Below, piece after piece: positions 18,253 through 29,269 of a stretch of DNA of 64,000 nt (position 1 is its first letter; each line of letters opens with the position of its first letter). The notes under the pieces are model-generated. The model had not been told where the DNA came from, did not search any database, and worked only from the letters and a program-made list of their open reading frames with translations. The DNA is from Candidatus Nitrotoga arctica. GTDB taxonomy: Bacteria; Pseudomonadota; Gammaproteobacteria; Burkholderiales; Gallionellaceae. The DNA is taken from positions 2,666,001 through 2,730,000 of the forward strand of contig NZ_OU912926.1 of the NCBI RefSeq assembly GCF_918378365.1. The letters are read 5' to 3'. A program made the position numbers and the translations under genes.

Positions 18253-18896
18253 AATTCCCCATTTTTTAGTGCCAGCACGCGTCCCTTGAACTGGCGCAAA
18301 ATGCTTTCGTCATGAGAGGAAATTAGCAGCGTGACGCCAACCTGATGGAACGATTTAAAAATACTCATGATGTCGTTGGCATAGTCCACATCAAGATTCC
18401 CGGTCGGTTCATCTGCCAGCAGGATTGAAGGGCGGTTGACTATGGCGCGTGCGATGCACAAACGTTGTTGTTCACCGCCAGACAGAGAAATCGGGCTGTT
18501 TTTTTCGCGCTTGAGCAAGCCTACCTTATCTAGCGCAGCCCGCACCCGCTTGGCGCTTTCGCGATGGTCGAAGCCGCAGATTCGCAGTGGCAACATTACG
18601 TTGTCAAACACGCTGCGATCGAACAGTATTTTATGATCCTGGAAAATTAAGCCAAGATTGCGACGCAGGTAGGGCAATGCCCCGCTTTGGATCGAACTGA
18701 CGTTCTGTCCTTTGACTACAATGCTGCCAGAGCTGGGGCGTTCAATGGCGGCGATGAGCTTGAGCAAAGTGCTCTTGCCTGCACCGGAATGGCCGGTGAG
18801 GAATATCATTTCGCCTTCGGCGACCTCAAAACTAACATTTTTCAGTGCTTCATAACCTCCGGGGTAACGCTTGCATATTTGGCTAAACTGGATCAT
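18243..18896 (-). CDS. ftsE: Cell-division ABC transporter ATPase FtsE
   Basis: A 217-residue ABC ATPase on the cytoplasmic face of the septal FtsEX complex. Walker A is TGHSGAGKSTLLKL, the signature is LSGGEQQRLCIARA, Walker B with the catalytic Glu is ILLADEPTGNLD, and the switch His is in LLISSHD. It overlaps ftsY upstream by 4 bp and ftsX downstream by 10 bp, giving the conserved ftsY-ftsE-ftsX operon. Confidence 0.96.
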   Translation of the reverse strand: MIQFSQICKRYPGGYEALKNVSFEVAEGEMIFLTGHSGAGKSTLLKLIAAIERPSSGSIVVKGQNVSSIQSGALPYLRRNLGLIFQDHKILFDRSVFDNVMLPLRICGFDHRESAKRVRAALDKVGLLKREKNSPISLSGGEQQRLCIARAIVNRPSILLADEPTGNLDVDYANDIMSIFKSFHQVGVTLLISSHDESILRQFKGRVLALKNGELCP

Positions 18897-19867
18897 TCGT
18901 CCAGTCCCAGAAGTGCCGCGACGAAGTCTTCCGCTACAAATGGGCGCAGGTCATCCAGCCCTTCTCCCACGCCAATAAAGCGCAGGGGAATAGGATGCGC
19001 CTTGGCGATGGCAGCAATTACGCCGCCTTTGGCAGTACCATCCAGCTTGGTCAGTATCAGTCCCGTGACAGCCAGCGCATCGTCAAATGCCTTGACTTGG
19101 CTTAGCGCGTTCTGGCCAGTGTTTGCGTCCAGTACCAGCAGCACTTCATGGGGTGCACCGGGTAACGCCTTGGCGATAACGCGCTTGACCTTTTTAATTT
19201 CTTCCATCAAATGGATCTGGGTAGACAGACGTCCGGCAGTATCGGCCAGCACGATGTCGATTTTTCGTGCTTGGGCTGCTTGCACAGCATCGAAAATCAC
19301 CGCTGCGGCATCGCCGCTCTGCTGGGCGATGACGGTAACATTGTTGCGCGCGCCCCACTCCATCAACTGTTCACGCGCAGCGGCACGGAAGGTATCGCCT
19401 GCGGCCAGCAGTACTGATTTGCCTTGCCCTTGAAAATACTTCGCCAGCTTGCCAATGGAGGTTGTTTTGCCAGCGCCGTTTACCCCGGCCAGCATAATGA
19501 CGCAGGGATTATGTAAGCCCGTTTCCAAAGGCTGAGCCAGTGGCTTGAGCAGTTTAATCAGGTCGTACGCCAACGCCTCCTTTAGCTGAACTGCTTCAGT
19601 GAGTCGCTGCACTTTGACTTGTCGGCGCAACTCGGCCAGCAAGAAACGGGTTGCGTCCATTCCGACATCTGCGGTAATCAGAATGGTTTCCAGCTCCTCA
19701 TACAGATCGTCGTCGATCTTGCCGCCTCGGCCAAACAAATCGGACATTTGATCGGCAGTGCGCGCCAGCCCGCACTTAAGTCGGCTGATCCAGCCGCTTT
19801 TTTTAGGCGTGTCTTCGACCGGGTTGGACTTGCTTTCAATTGGAATTTTTTTTAGGAAGCCGAACAT
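18893..19867 (-). CDS. ftsY: Signal recognition particle receptor FtsY
   Basis: A 324-residue SRP receptor GTPase that docks ribosome-nascent chain complexes to the membrane. Order: a short N-terminal region beginning MFGFLKKIP (much shorter than the acidic A domain of E. coli), the helical N domain, then the G domain with LAGVNGAGKTTSIGKL (G1), LADTAGRLST (G3) and TKLDGTAKGG (G4/closing loop). The frame extends upstream to 19948, but those 27 residues are unlike FtsY, so ATG 19867 is chosen even though no good Shine-Dalgarno sequence precedes it. First gene of ftsYEX. Confidence 0.94.
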   Translation of the reverse strand: MFGFLKKIPIESKSNPVEDTPKKSGWISRLKCGLARTADQMSDLFGRGGKIDDDLYEELETILITADVGMDATRFLLAELRRQVKVQRLTEAVQLKEALAYDLIKLLKPLAQPLETGLHNPCVIMLAGVNGAGKTTSIGKLAKYFQGQGKSVLLAAGDTFRAAAREQLMEWGARNNVTVIAQQSGDAAAVIFDAVQAAQARKIDIVLADTAGRLSTQIHLMEEIKKVKRVIAKALPGAPHEVLLVLDANTGQNALSQVKAFDDALAVTGLILTKLDGTAKGGVIAAIAKAHPIPLRFIGVGEGLDDLRPFVAEDFVAALLGLDE

Positions 19868-19987
19868 TTTAAGGGAGTTTTGGGAGGTGGCAGAAAGATA
19901 ACTAAATAGCGCATAATACACATCAGTCGTGGCGGCTTTTGCCGCCATCGTTATTCTATTCTGATTGAGTTGTTTTGGGCTAAAAAA

Positions 19988-21373
19988 ATGCGTATACCAA
20001 CATTAAAATATCTGCTGACTATTGCTGTTTTATGGCCTGCGATGCTTTTATTCGCTGTTAAGGCGCAAGCAGAGGTGTTTGAGAAGACTCTCGGCAATGG
20101 CCTTAAGGTCATAGTCAAGGAAGACCACCGTGCGCCAGTTATAGTTCAACAAATATGGTATCGCGCCGGCAGCATGGACGAAAATATTGGCGTCACCGGT
20201 ATCGCACATGTGCTGGAACACATGATGTTCAAGGGCACCAAAAGCGTGCCGGTTGGGCAGTTTTCCAAGCGTATATCTGCTGCGGGCGGACGCGAAAATG
20301 CTTTCACCAGTAACGATTACACTGCATATTTCCAGCAGTTGCACAAATCCAAGTTACCTCTCGCCATGCAACTCGAATCCGATCGTATGCGCAACTTGCA
20401 TCTGACGGAAACTGAATTCAGCAAAGAAATTAAAGTCGTTATGGAAGAGCGGCGCATGCGCACGGATGATGAGCCGCGCGCCCTGATGAATGAAAAATTG
20501 ATGGCCGCGGCCTTTCAGGAACATCCTTACCGGACTCCAGTAATTGGCTGGATGAACGATTTGGAGACACTTTCCGTAAATGATGCCAAGACGTGGTATA
20601 AAAATTGGTACGTGCCCAATAATGCGACATTAGTCGTAGCAGGGGATGTGAAGGCGAGCGAAGTGTTTGCGCTGGCGCAACGTTTCTATGGCAGAATTCC
20701 AGCGCGTAGTTTGCCTGGGCGCAAACATTTTAGCGAGCCGCCGCAGTTAGGCGTGAAGCGCATTGTAGTAAAAGCTCCTGCGCAGCTGCCACATCTGGTA
20801 ATGGCTTATCACGCCCCGACGCTACGTGACCCAGAGAAAGACTGGCAGCCCTATGCTTTGCAGATACTGGCCGGCATTCTCGATGGGAATGCTTCGGCGC
20901 GCTTGAACAAAACATTAGTGCGGGAAAAGCAACTGGCCAGCAATGTGGGCGCCGAATATGATGCCACCTCGCGCGGCCCAAGCCTGTTTATGTTAGAAGG
21001 TACCCCTAGCGAAGGCAAGAACGTGACGGAAATAGAAGATGGTTTGCGCGAACAAATAGCAATTCTAAAGCGTGACGGCGTGAGCGAAGATGAACTTAAA
21101 CGCGCTAAGGCACAGGTGACTGCCAGTGAGGTGTACAAGCTCGATTCGCTGTTTTATCAAGCGATGCAGATTGGACAGATGGAAAGTATAGGACTGTCAT
21201 ACAAAACTATTCCCTTGATTCTGAAAAAATTGCAGGCGGTAACAGCGCAACAGGTGCAGGATGTGGCACGGGAATTTCTGCAGGACGACCAACTGACCAT
21301 GGCCGTGCTTGAGCCACAGCCACTTTCCGGCAAACCGAAACAAATGAATAAAGGGGCAATACATGGACACTAA
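19988..21373 (+). CDS. M16 family zinc metallopeptidase, catalytic partner, exported
   Basis: A 461-residue peptidase of the pitrilysin/processing-peptidase family with a signal peptide (YLLTIAVLWPAMLLFAVKAQA), so periplasmic. The inverted zinc motif HxxEH is present in HVLEHMMFKGT, with the distal glutamate in VVMEERRMRTDDEPRA, so this subunit is catalytically competent. The frame opens at TTG 19970, but the ATG at 19988 starts the signal peptide and is preferred. It overlaps the second M16 gene by 11 bp. Such pairs usually form an active/inactive heterodimer like mitochondrial processing peptidase; substrate unknown. Confidence 0.9.
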   Translation: MRIPTLKYLLTIAVLWPAMLLFAVKAQAEVFEKTLGNGLKVIVKEDHRAPVIVQQIWYRAGSMDENIGVTGIAHVLEHMMFKGTKSVPVGQFSKRISAAGGRENAFTSNDYTAYFQQLHKSKLPLAMQLESDRMRNLHLTETEFSKEIKVVMEERRMRTDDEPRALMNEKLMAAAFQEHPYRTPVIGWMNDLETLSVNDAKTWYKNWYVPNNATLVVAGDVKASEVFALAQRFYGRIPARSLPGRKHFSEPPQLGVKRIVVKAPAQLPHLVMAYHAPTLRDPEKDWQPYALQILAGILDGNASARLNKTLVREKQLASNVGAEYDATSRGPSLFMLEGTPSEGKNVTEIEDGLREQIAILKRDGVSEDELKRAKAQVTASEVYKLDSLFYQAMQIGQMESIGLSYKTIPLILKKLQAVTAQQVQDVAREFLQDDQLTMAVLEPQPLSGKPKQMNKGAIHGH

Positions 21374-22699
21374 ATTACTTGCCGCTGTGGTGTTGTTTCT
21401 AGCCGGCATCGCAACTGCACTCGCCACGCCCCATATCCAGCATTGGACATCGCCGAGCGGCGCGCGTGTATATTTTGTGGAGAACCATGATCTACCCATG
21501 CTCGATTTGACAGTGACTTTTGCCGCAGGAAGTAGCTTCGATGTGGCCGAAAAATCCGGATTGGCGGGGCTGACACATAGAATGCTGGATCTCGGTGCAG
21601 AAGGTTTGAGCGAGGACGACATCGCGCGAAATCTGGCCGACATTGGTGCACAATTTGGAAAGAATTTTGATGCGGATCGTGCGGGAATAAGTTTGCGCAC
21701 ATTGAGCAGTACTGCAGAACGCTTTCAGGCGCTGGATATTCTGGCGCGCGTGCTGCAACATCCGCTATTTCAAGAAGAGGTGTTGGCGCGAGAAAAGACA
21801 CGCTTGATTGCTGGTTTAAAAGAAGACGAAACCAAACCGGAAAGGATTGCCGAAAAAGCTTTCAGCAAGGCCGTATTCGGTACCCATCCTTATGGTTTGC
21901 CATCGTCGGGTGAAGTCTCCACCGTAGAAAATATTCAGCGCACCGACACTGAAGCATTTTATCGTACACATTATTTGGCCAAAACTGCCGTGGTAGCCAT
22001 TATGGGCGATGTGACGCGCGCCGAAGCTGAAGCTATCGCGCAAAATCTTACCGCGCAATTACCGCAAGGCATTGAGGCGGTGCAGGTTGCGCCGGTGGTC
22101 ATGCAAATTAAAGCGAGTGAGCAGCGCATAGTACATCCGGCCACTCAGAGCCATATTTTGATGGGCGCACCCGGTTTGGCACGCAAAGATCCGGATTATT
22201 TTGCCCTTTATGTGGGCAACCACATTCTCGGCGGAGGAGGATTTGTATCCCGCCTGATGCACGAAATCCGCGAGAAACGCGGCCTTGCCTATAGTGTATA
22301 TAGCTATTTTATACCGATGAAGTTGCCAGGCGCGTATCAGATCGGGCTGCAAACCAAAAAAAATCAAGCCGATGAAGCGCTGCAGCTAGTGCGCGCTACG
22401 CTGCGCGAGTTTATTGATAAAGGCGTGACGAAAAAGGAATTACAAGCATCCAAGCAAAATATTATTGGTGGTTTTCCGCTGCGTATCGATAGCAACAAAA
22501 AAATAGTTGACTACTTGAATGTCATTGGATTTTATGAGTTACCTTTGACCTATCTAGATGATTTTGTCGGAAATGTTGATAAAGTCACCATCGCGCAAAT
22601 TCGCTCAGCCTTTGACCGACGCGTGAATCCAGATGCGATGGCCACTGTGATAGTCGGTGCTCCGGAGACCCCAAAGCCAGGTAACGAGGGAGCCGTGCA

Positions 22700-22703
<4 letters not shown>
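21363..22703 (+). CDS. M16 family peptidase homologue lacking the zinc motif, exported
   Basis: A 446-residue homologue of the upstream M16 peptidase with its own signal peptide (LLAAVVLFLAGIATALA). At the position of HxxEH it reads HRMLDLGAEG, so the metal site is lost and it is probably the non-catalytic partner of a heterodimer. The substrate-clamping glycine-rich segment (HILGGGGFVSRLMHEIREK) and the Arg/Tyr of the C-terminal half (KRGLAYSVYSYF) are kept, matching family precedent. Start overlaps the preceding stop. The gene end overlaps the presumed start of rsmD. Confidence 0.9.
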
Positions 22704-23995
<1,292 letters not shown>

Positions 23996-24209
23996 CAAGC
24001 GATGATTATTTAGCTGGAATGCTAATGGATCTGGATAAAATGACCAATCACCGCAATATGTTTTTCCGTATCTCTTTCCCCTTCCCTATCATTTGTAAAA
24101 ATTACCCTGCACTGATGATGTTTATCAGTTGCTGGGCAATTAGTACCATACTCTCTTGACTTGGTGCTGGCCCATTATTCGCCTAACGCGGACAGCACCG
24201 AGCACCTTA

Positions 24210-25124
24210 TCAAATCTTAAAGGGCTGCTGCGTCAGAAAACGCGCCGCCGCACCAAGCGTAAACAGATTAGGCGTCTGGTCGGCAGGCAAAAGAGTCTTA
24301 ATAGCGGCATGAAATTTAGCATAATTGCCGCTGAAAGAGCCGTTGTTCCACACCTTTAACAGCTGCTCGGTAAATGCGCCGTTGTGGTCACCATCCATGG
24401 ATGTCTGATTGTCCTGGCAACCAGAGATTAGAATTACCGCCGGCTTGAATTTTTTCGCAATCGCAGTTAGCCGCGGACTCACGGCCAGTTGGGCGAGCAC
24501 GCTGTCCGGATCCGGTAGAGAAGCTTTGCCAGCGGCTTTAGCCACGTCTTGTTGCAGCTTATCGTAAAACGCTTGGTGCTCGCGATAGGTGCGCATGCCC
24601 ACGGCAAGCGGCATCATCTTTGAGCGTCCAATCGTCGGCCAGATCATGCCGGGCTGCGGCGGTGCAGCACGTGTTACGGTGCCGCTATGGCAACTGTCAG
24701 AAAACACAAGCACGCGTACTCCTGTTGCAAATTGACTTAATTCAAAATACAACTCGTCGTCGATAAGTTGGCCGTCGTACAGGCACCAAGTCTCGTCTTG
24801 TTTATCCTCTTCTTCTCCAGTGACATCGGGAATTTGGCCGCCATGACCGGAATAGGTAAGGAAGAACAAGTCACCGGCTGTCAATTGCTTGGCGGCACTA
24901 CGCATGGCAGCCAGCATATTGGCGCGCGTGCTCTTCTTAGTCAGCAACATGGTGGATTTCATGCCGCACGATTTGGCAATCGCCGCCATGTCCTTGGCAT
25001 CGAACTCACAGGCATTGAGCTCGCCGCTCCAGCCACCATATGCAGTAGCGCTCACAGCATTCAGGCCAATGTGTAATGACATTGCCTTGGCTTTGGTTGT
25101 GGGTAATTTAGCTTTCTTTTCCAT
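24210..25124 (-). CDS. Caspase-like cysteine peptidase (orthocaspase/metacaspase family)
   Basis: A 304-residue C14-family protein. The catalytic dyad is complete: His in [11 protein letters not shown] and Cys in [12 protein letters not shown]. The p20-like core starts at about residue 16 ([20 protein letters not shown]), and the C-terminal part contains [22 protein letters not shown], typical of bacterial metacaspases, which cut after Arg/Lys and often need calcium. There is no signal peptide, no TM helix and no fused partner domain. AGGAG lies 6 bases before the ATG, and a perfect hairpin precedes it in the leader. The gene is alone between convergent and divergent neighbours, so target and trigger are unknown. 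Confidence 0.88.
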   Translation of the reverse strand: MEKKAKLPTTKAKAMSLHIGLNAVSATAYGGWSGELNACEFDAKDMAAIAKSCGMKSTMLLTKKSTRANMLAAMRSAAKQLTAGDLFFLTYSGHGGQIPDVTGEEEDKQDETWCLYDGQLIDDELYFELSQFATGVRVLVFSDSCHSGTVTRAAPPQPGMIWPTIGRSKMMPLAVGMRTYREHQAFYDKLQQDVAKAAGKASLPDPDSVLAQLAVSPRLTAIAKKFKPAVILISGCQDNQTSMDGDHNGAFTEQLLKVWNNGSFSGNYAKFHAAIKTLLPADQTPNLFTLGAAARFLTQQPFKI

Positions 25125-25142
25125 TTTAATCTCCTAGGTTAA

Positions 25143-25161
25143 TGCCGCATGATATGCGGCA
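25143..25161 (-). promoter_or_regulatory. Perfect hairpin in the leader of the orthocaspase gene
   Basis: TGCCGCAT and ATGCGGCA flank a 3-base loop, 8-10 bases upstream of the AGGAG ribosome binding site of the caspase-like gene. In the mRNA this 8-bp stem would stand immediately before the translation start. A role in mRNA stability or translation is inference; it could also be a protein-binding palindrome. Confidence 0.5.
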
Positions 25162-25571
25162 AAATTTTGATACTTGAGATAAAGTGACTGCGGTGCAATT
25201 GTAAATACACCCTGAGCGGCTTGGCAAACCTGCGACACACATTTTTATCAAGTTCAGTTCGATTTATATCCGATTTTTACTGTACGCGCTAAGCAATCAT
25301 ACGGCTCAGCGTGGTATAGGTGCGCAATCCATATCGAATAATTGTTGTATGATGAGCTGTAAATAAAAGTAGTCGTTCTTCCCCGCATTGAACTTCGAAT
25401 AAAAGATTCTTAGCACCATTTTGCCTGCATAGTCTGCGTACCAAACGGCACCGGCATTAAATCGACATCATAAGATGCAAAATGCATTATTGAGATAATT
25501 GTCCGAACTGTGGCCTGATCAACAGCCAACAGTTTCAATTTAACGTGAAATGATACTTCAAGGATTAAAAA
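25162..25571. other. Divergent intergenic region, no gene recognised
   Basis: Contains the upstream regions of the orthocaspase (leftward) and the mutarotase (rightward). AAGGATTAAAAA at 25560-25571 supplies the ribosome binding site of the mutarotase. No further structure could be supported. Confidence 0.5.
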
Positions 25572-26489
25572 ATGAGCCCGTTGGATGTAACCACGCTTAA
25601 TCAGAAATTCGCCATTCCTGGACAACTCAAGTTCACTGAGGACGTGAACGGTTTGATAATTGCGTGCATTGCCAACGAACAAGCGCAATCTACCATTTCA
25701 TTACAGGGTGCGCATGTCATGACCTTTGAGCCTGTGGGCGAAAAACCGGTCATTTGGCTTAGTCCTGCAGCCAAATTAGTACGCGGAAAATCCATTCGTG
25801 GCGGCGTGCCAATTTGTTGGCCATGGTTCGGTGCCCATGCAACCGACAGCACCTTTCCAGGTCATGGGTTTGCCCGTACCGTTCCCTGGCAAATTGTGGC
25901 CAGCGAAGTATTATCCGATGGCAGCACGCGCATCACCTTTGAATTACCACAGAGTTCAATTCCTGTTGCGCAATGGCCGCATGCTTGTCAAGTACGGAGC
26001 ATCGTTACTATCGGCAAAGAGATGACCGTGGAACTTATCACCGAAAATACGGGCCAAATGATGTTTGAAATTGGCGAAGCGTTGCACACTTACTTCGCTA
26101 TCAGCGATGTGAATAAAATTCGCATCACCGGTTTGGAAGGCTGCACTTATCTTGATAAGGTGGGCGATTGGCAACGCAGAACACAAGCAGGCGCAGTCAC
26201 CATAGCTGCAGAAGTAGACCGCCTCTATGTGAATACCGACTCAGATTGTCTGATTGTTGACAGCGGCCATAAGCGCTGTATTCGTATTGCCAAGCGCGGC
26301 AGTCTTTCCACAGTAGTGTGGAACCCATGGGTAGAAAAGGCCACAAAAATGGGCGATTTCGGCAGCGATACGGGCTATTGCGGTATGGTCTGTGTAGAAA
26401 GTGCGAATGCGGCGGAGAATTGTGTTGAAGTCCCAGCGGGCGCAACTCATTCGTTGCATGTAACCTATAGTATTGAGAAAACACAATAG
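25572..26489 (+). CDS. D-hexose-6-phosphate mutarotase (YeaD-like aldose epimerase)
   Basis: A 305-residue member of the glucose-6-phosphate 1-epimerase family, which speeds interconversion of alpha and beta anomers of phosphorylated hexoses in the cytosol. The family signature GGVPICWPWFGAH followed by HGFARTVPW is present, with the catalytic His in HTYFAISDVNKI and the catalytic Glu late in the chain. Length is as expected. Isolated gene with a good AAGGA ribosome binding site. Confidence 0.92.
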   Translation: MSPLDVTTLNQKFAIPGQLKFTEDVNGLIIACIANEQAQSTISLQGAHVMTFEPVGEKPVIWLSPAAKLVRGKSIRGGVPICWPWFGAHATDSTFPGHGFARTVPWQIVASEVLSDGSTRITFELPQSSIPVAQWPHACQVRSIVTIGKEMTVELITENTGQMMFEIGEALHTYFAISDVNKIRITGLEGCTYLDKVGDWQRRTQAGAVTIAAEVDRLYVNTDSDCLIVDSGHKRCIRIAKRGSLSTVVWNPWVEKATKMGDFGSDTGYCGMVCVESANAAENCVEVPAGATHSLHVTYSIEKTQ

Positions 26490-26743
26490 TCAAGATGTTG
26501 TTATGGGATCAAACGATGCAGGAAATTTATATGCTAATGCTAGATTTGGCTCCATCGATTCTTTTGACGGCGTAAGTAAGATTGATCTTGCGCTAGAAGT
26601 CGATTACCTGAAAAATTTTTGACTTTAAAGACGGTACCTACCGGCTACACCATTAAAAATAAAAGTGTTATGTCAAGACTCGACCCTTTCTTTGTTTTTC
26701 TATACCATAAGGACTTTCAAGCCGCCCGTTTTGGCTTGTTACT

Positions 26744-27124
26744 TTATGCTTCCTCCGTGCCTCTTACGCCATGAGAACGAAAGCGCGTTGAGCGATCAAC
26801 TAGATCAATCATATGCTTTGCTGCATGAATTGTGAGCGGATGAGGGGTGTAGCCCGGCCTGGGAGAAATATAATCGGCCATTTCCCGAATGAGGTTGAGT
26901 TGATGGTCAGCGGCGTTAACGAGAAGGGAAGTCAGGACGTTCTCCAAGGCGATCACGCGCACCCTAAGCGCCACGAGTTCGACATTCGTCATCTCCGTCT
27001 GCTCGACACCATCCACACATGGTAAATCGGTATGGAGAGTATCACCATCTTTGTTTTCCCACCCAGCCAAAGCCTGAGCTAGCGGATTATTTTTTGTTAA
27101 AGCGTCTGAGTTATTGTCCACCAT
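26744..27124 (-). CDS. Conserved small protein of unknown function, paired with a CBS-domain gene
   Basis: About 126 residues from ATG 27124, preceded by AAGGGA; a GTG at 27136 would add four residues and overlap the upstream stop. The middle is a predicted helix (VELVALRVRVIALENVLTSLL) followed by a Pro/His-rich segment (YISPRPGYTPHPLTIHAAK). It is hydrophilic and cytoplasmic, with no motif I recognise. It begins 8 bases after the CBS-protein stop codon, so the two are translationally linked and probably act together. Confidence 0.6.
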   Translation of the reverse strand: MVDNNSDALTKNNPLAQALAGWENKDGDTLHTDLPCVDGVEQTEMTNVELVALRVRVIALENVLTSLLVNAADHQLNLIREMADYISPRPGYTPHPLTIHAAKHMIDLVDRSTRFRSHGVRGTEEA

Positions 27125-27132
27125 AGTTCCCT

Positions 27133-27579
27133 TCACCGATACCCCACACCCATGACATAATCTCGCAAAAGAGCCTCATCGTAACCTTTTTCTTCAAAAA
27201 GAATAAGGAGGGCATCCCGCTCATTGATGACGCCTAACGGTCTGAAATCATCATCTACGATAGGAACATGCAAAAAGCCCTTCTCTCTCATAAGCGACCA
27301 CACATCTTGTAACAACTCATCGGGGTGACAGCAGATAACGTCCTTAGTCATCACCGTTCCAACGATAGCGTTACAACCACAGCCCTGACAAAGACTCATC
27401 TGGCGAACAACATCCGTTCTCGTCACAATGCCCACCATAACGCCACTCTTGTTACAAATAATGACAAGATTGTGGTGACTACCATCAATAGACTTGGCAG
27501 CCTCCGTCAGTGGAGCGTCGTCCGTGATTGTAACAAGACGCTCCCGCGCCAGAGGTAATATTTTTTTTACTAATGCCAT
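27133..27579 (-). CDS. Tandem CBS-domain protein
   Basis: About 148 residues made almost entirely of two CBS domains (LTEAAKSIDGSHHNLVIICN...GIVTRTDVVRQ and VMTKDVICCHPDELLQDVWSLMREKGFLHVPIVDDD...GVINERDALLIL), a Bateman module that normally senses adenine nucleotides or SAM. A CQGCGCNAIVG segment with three closely spaced cysteines joins them and could bind metal. The open frame extends to 27639, but those 20 codons run through a MITE, so the real start is ATG 27579 (or 27582) just after AAGGA. The native promoter has been pushed away or replaced by the element. Confidence 0.8.
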   Translation of the reverse strand: MALVKKILPLARERLVTITDDAPLTEAAKSIDGSHHNLVIICNKSGVMVGIVTRTDVVRQMSLCQGCGCNAIVGTVMTKDVICCHPDELLQDVWSLMREKGFLHVPIVDDDFRPLGVINERDALLILFEEKGYDEALLRDYVMGVGYR

Positions 27580-27587
27580 CATATCCT

Positions 27588-27690
27588 TAGGGAAGCGCTG
27601 ATTAACTCGCGTTTCAGAATTCACACATTTAAAAATCAATTTGTTACGCGCGAAATTCTGCGAAATTTTGAATTAATCAGCGTCTCCCTA
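27588..27690. mobile_element. MITE (TIR GGGAAGCGCTGATTAA, TA flanks), copy 1, 103 bp
   Basis: Starts TAGGGAAGCGCTGATTAA and ends TTAATCAGCGTCTCCCTA: terminal inverted repeats of about 16 bases with TA at both borders. Read on the minus strand it matches the element at 52280-52383 at most positions. There is no coding capacity. It lies immediately upstream of the ribosome binding site of the CBS-domain gene and would be transcribed into that gene's leader or provide its promoter. Confidence 0.85.
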
Positions 27691-28080
27691 GTTTTTACTG
27701 TTGATCATTGTAGCAGTGCTTTTCTGCTAAAGACAATGCGTAGTGTAGCGATTGTCAACGCTAAATAACAACATCCCTTGCTCACGCCGAGCGTCGGAGA
27801 TATTGGTAACTGAGACGGATTTATCGATGTGCATTTTTCTCCAAGAATGACCCGCTACTGAATTGCAGATTAAAGGCTAAAGGACAGCATGGCAACTGGG
27901 GGCAGAGTAAATTTAAAGTTTCTGTTATGCCACCTTACAATTATTCACTTCACTAAGTTACTCTGCTCCCCCTTATACTGACCCCAGTTACACGTAGTAC
28001 GGAAGTTTGAAGAAGACTGGGGAAAAATGTTGTAATGTTAAAACTGACCCCGTGCTTTGTGATTGAGAAGGAGCCAGTCC
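27691..28080. other. Intergenic region with REP-like inverted repeat
   Basis: Between the MITE and the epimerase gene. GGGGGCAGAGTAA (27898-27910) is repeated inverted as TTACTCTGCTCCCCC (27958-27972), and further CTGACCCC fragments occur at 27978-27985 and 28043-28050. The motif resembles terminal sequences of degenerate REP/IS units. No gene is seen; GAGAAGGAGCC before 28081 is the next ribosome binding site. Confidence 0.5.
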
Positions 28081-28980
28081 ATGAAAATACTGATAACAGG
28101 CGGAACTGGATTAATTGGCCAAACATTATGCCCAGCATTACTGGCAGCGGGTCACACATTAAGGGTTTATAGCCGCCACCCTGATAAAGTCAATACCATA
28201 TTGGGTGATCAAGTTACGCCACTCAATTCTTTGAAGACACTATCCGAGTCTGATTATTTTGAAGCCATTATCAATCTTGCTGGCGCACCGATTTTTGGTA
28301 AACGCTGGACGGATGAGCGCAAACGAGTCCTTCTACATAGCCGCATTGATGTTACTCAGGATCTGGTGAAGTTTATTGCGCGTGCGCAATCTAAGCCTGA
28401 AGTTTTCTTGAGTGGCTCAGCAATTGGCTTCTATGGTAACCAGGGCCATACCATACTTGATGAAACATCACCTGGCCAAGATGATTTTGGCCGCCAGCCT
28501 TGTGTCGAATGGGAAAACGAGGCAGTGAAAGCTAAGGAGCATGGTGTTCGAGTATGCCAATTACGCACAGGCCTGGTTGTTGGCAAAAATGGCGGTTTCT
28601 TACAACCGATGATACTGCCGTTCAAATTAGGGTTGGGTGGGCAACTTGGTAGTGGCGAACAATGGATGCCCTGGATTCATATCGACGACCATGTGGCCAT
28701 TTGCTTGGCATTACTTAATAGCACTGAGCTTAATGGCCCATTTAACCTGACCGCACCTAACCCGGTTACTAACCATATATTTGCCCAAACGCTAGCAAAA
28801 ACTCTTCATCGCCCCGCTTTTTTACCTGCACCAGCATGGATTCTTAAGCTCTTACTGGGTGAAATGTCTGAGTTACTACTAGGCAGTCAACGTGTTATTC
28901 CCAGGCGGATGTTGGGTGCTGATTATCAATTCAAGTTTACTGAATTGGGTGCAGCGCTACGTCAAGTTTTGTGTGATTAG
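28081..28980 (+). CDS. TIGR01777-type NAD(P)-dependent epimerase (YfcH-like)
   Basis: A 299-residue extended short-chain dehydrogenase/epimerase. It begins MKILITGGTGLIGQTL with the Rossmann GGTGxIG dinucleotide motif, then IINLAGAPIFGKRWTDERK and LSGSAIGFYG, the family hallmarks, and a C-terminal DUF1731-like segment (RVIPRRMLGADYQFKF). AAGGAG lies about 6 bases before the ATG; six in-frame codons upstream are not used. The cellular substrate of this family is unsettled; in proteobacteria it is often called a cell-division inhibitor SulA-family protein on weak grounds. Confidence 0.9.
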   Translation: MKILITGGTGLIGQTLCPALLAAGHTLRVYSRHPDKVNTILGDQVTPLNSLKTLSESDYFEAIINLAGAPIFGKRWTDERKRVLLHSRIDVTQDLVKFIARAQSKPEVFLSGSAIGFYGNQGHTILDETSPGQDDFGRQPCVEWENEAVKAKEHGVRVCQLRTGLVVGKNGGFLQPMILPFKLGLGGQLGSGEQWMPWIHIDDHVAICLALLNSTELNGPFNLTAPNPVTNHIFAQTLAKTLHRPAFLPAPAWILKLLLGEMSELLLGSQRVIPRRMLGADYQFKFTELGAALRQVLCD

Positions 28981-29269
28981 ATTATTAACACCGTGTGGGG
29001 GCAGGTTTTTCACACAAAAACATAACGTAAATTCGCTGTGATGAAATAAAACGATGCAGGTAGTTTATATAATATATGTAAGACACGATCCCGCTTCCCC
29101 ACAAGATAGAATCAATCCAGTAACGAAATTCAATTCTGTTATAATTTAAAAAAGTGGTATTAGTTTCTAGTCTTCTTGCCACTGTCCATACTGGTTTTAC
29201 AAACCCATCTATCTGCCTAAGACTGGCGCCATCAACGGCGACAGGCCGATTTTTTTCTAGGAATAATTT

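Noticed and set aside
26490..26743. Possible remnant reading GNLYANARFGSIDSFDG downstream of the mutarotase
   Set aside because: Too short and without a recognisable family; could not be distinguished from chance.
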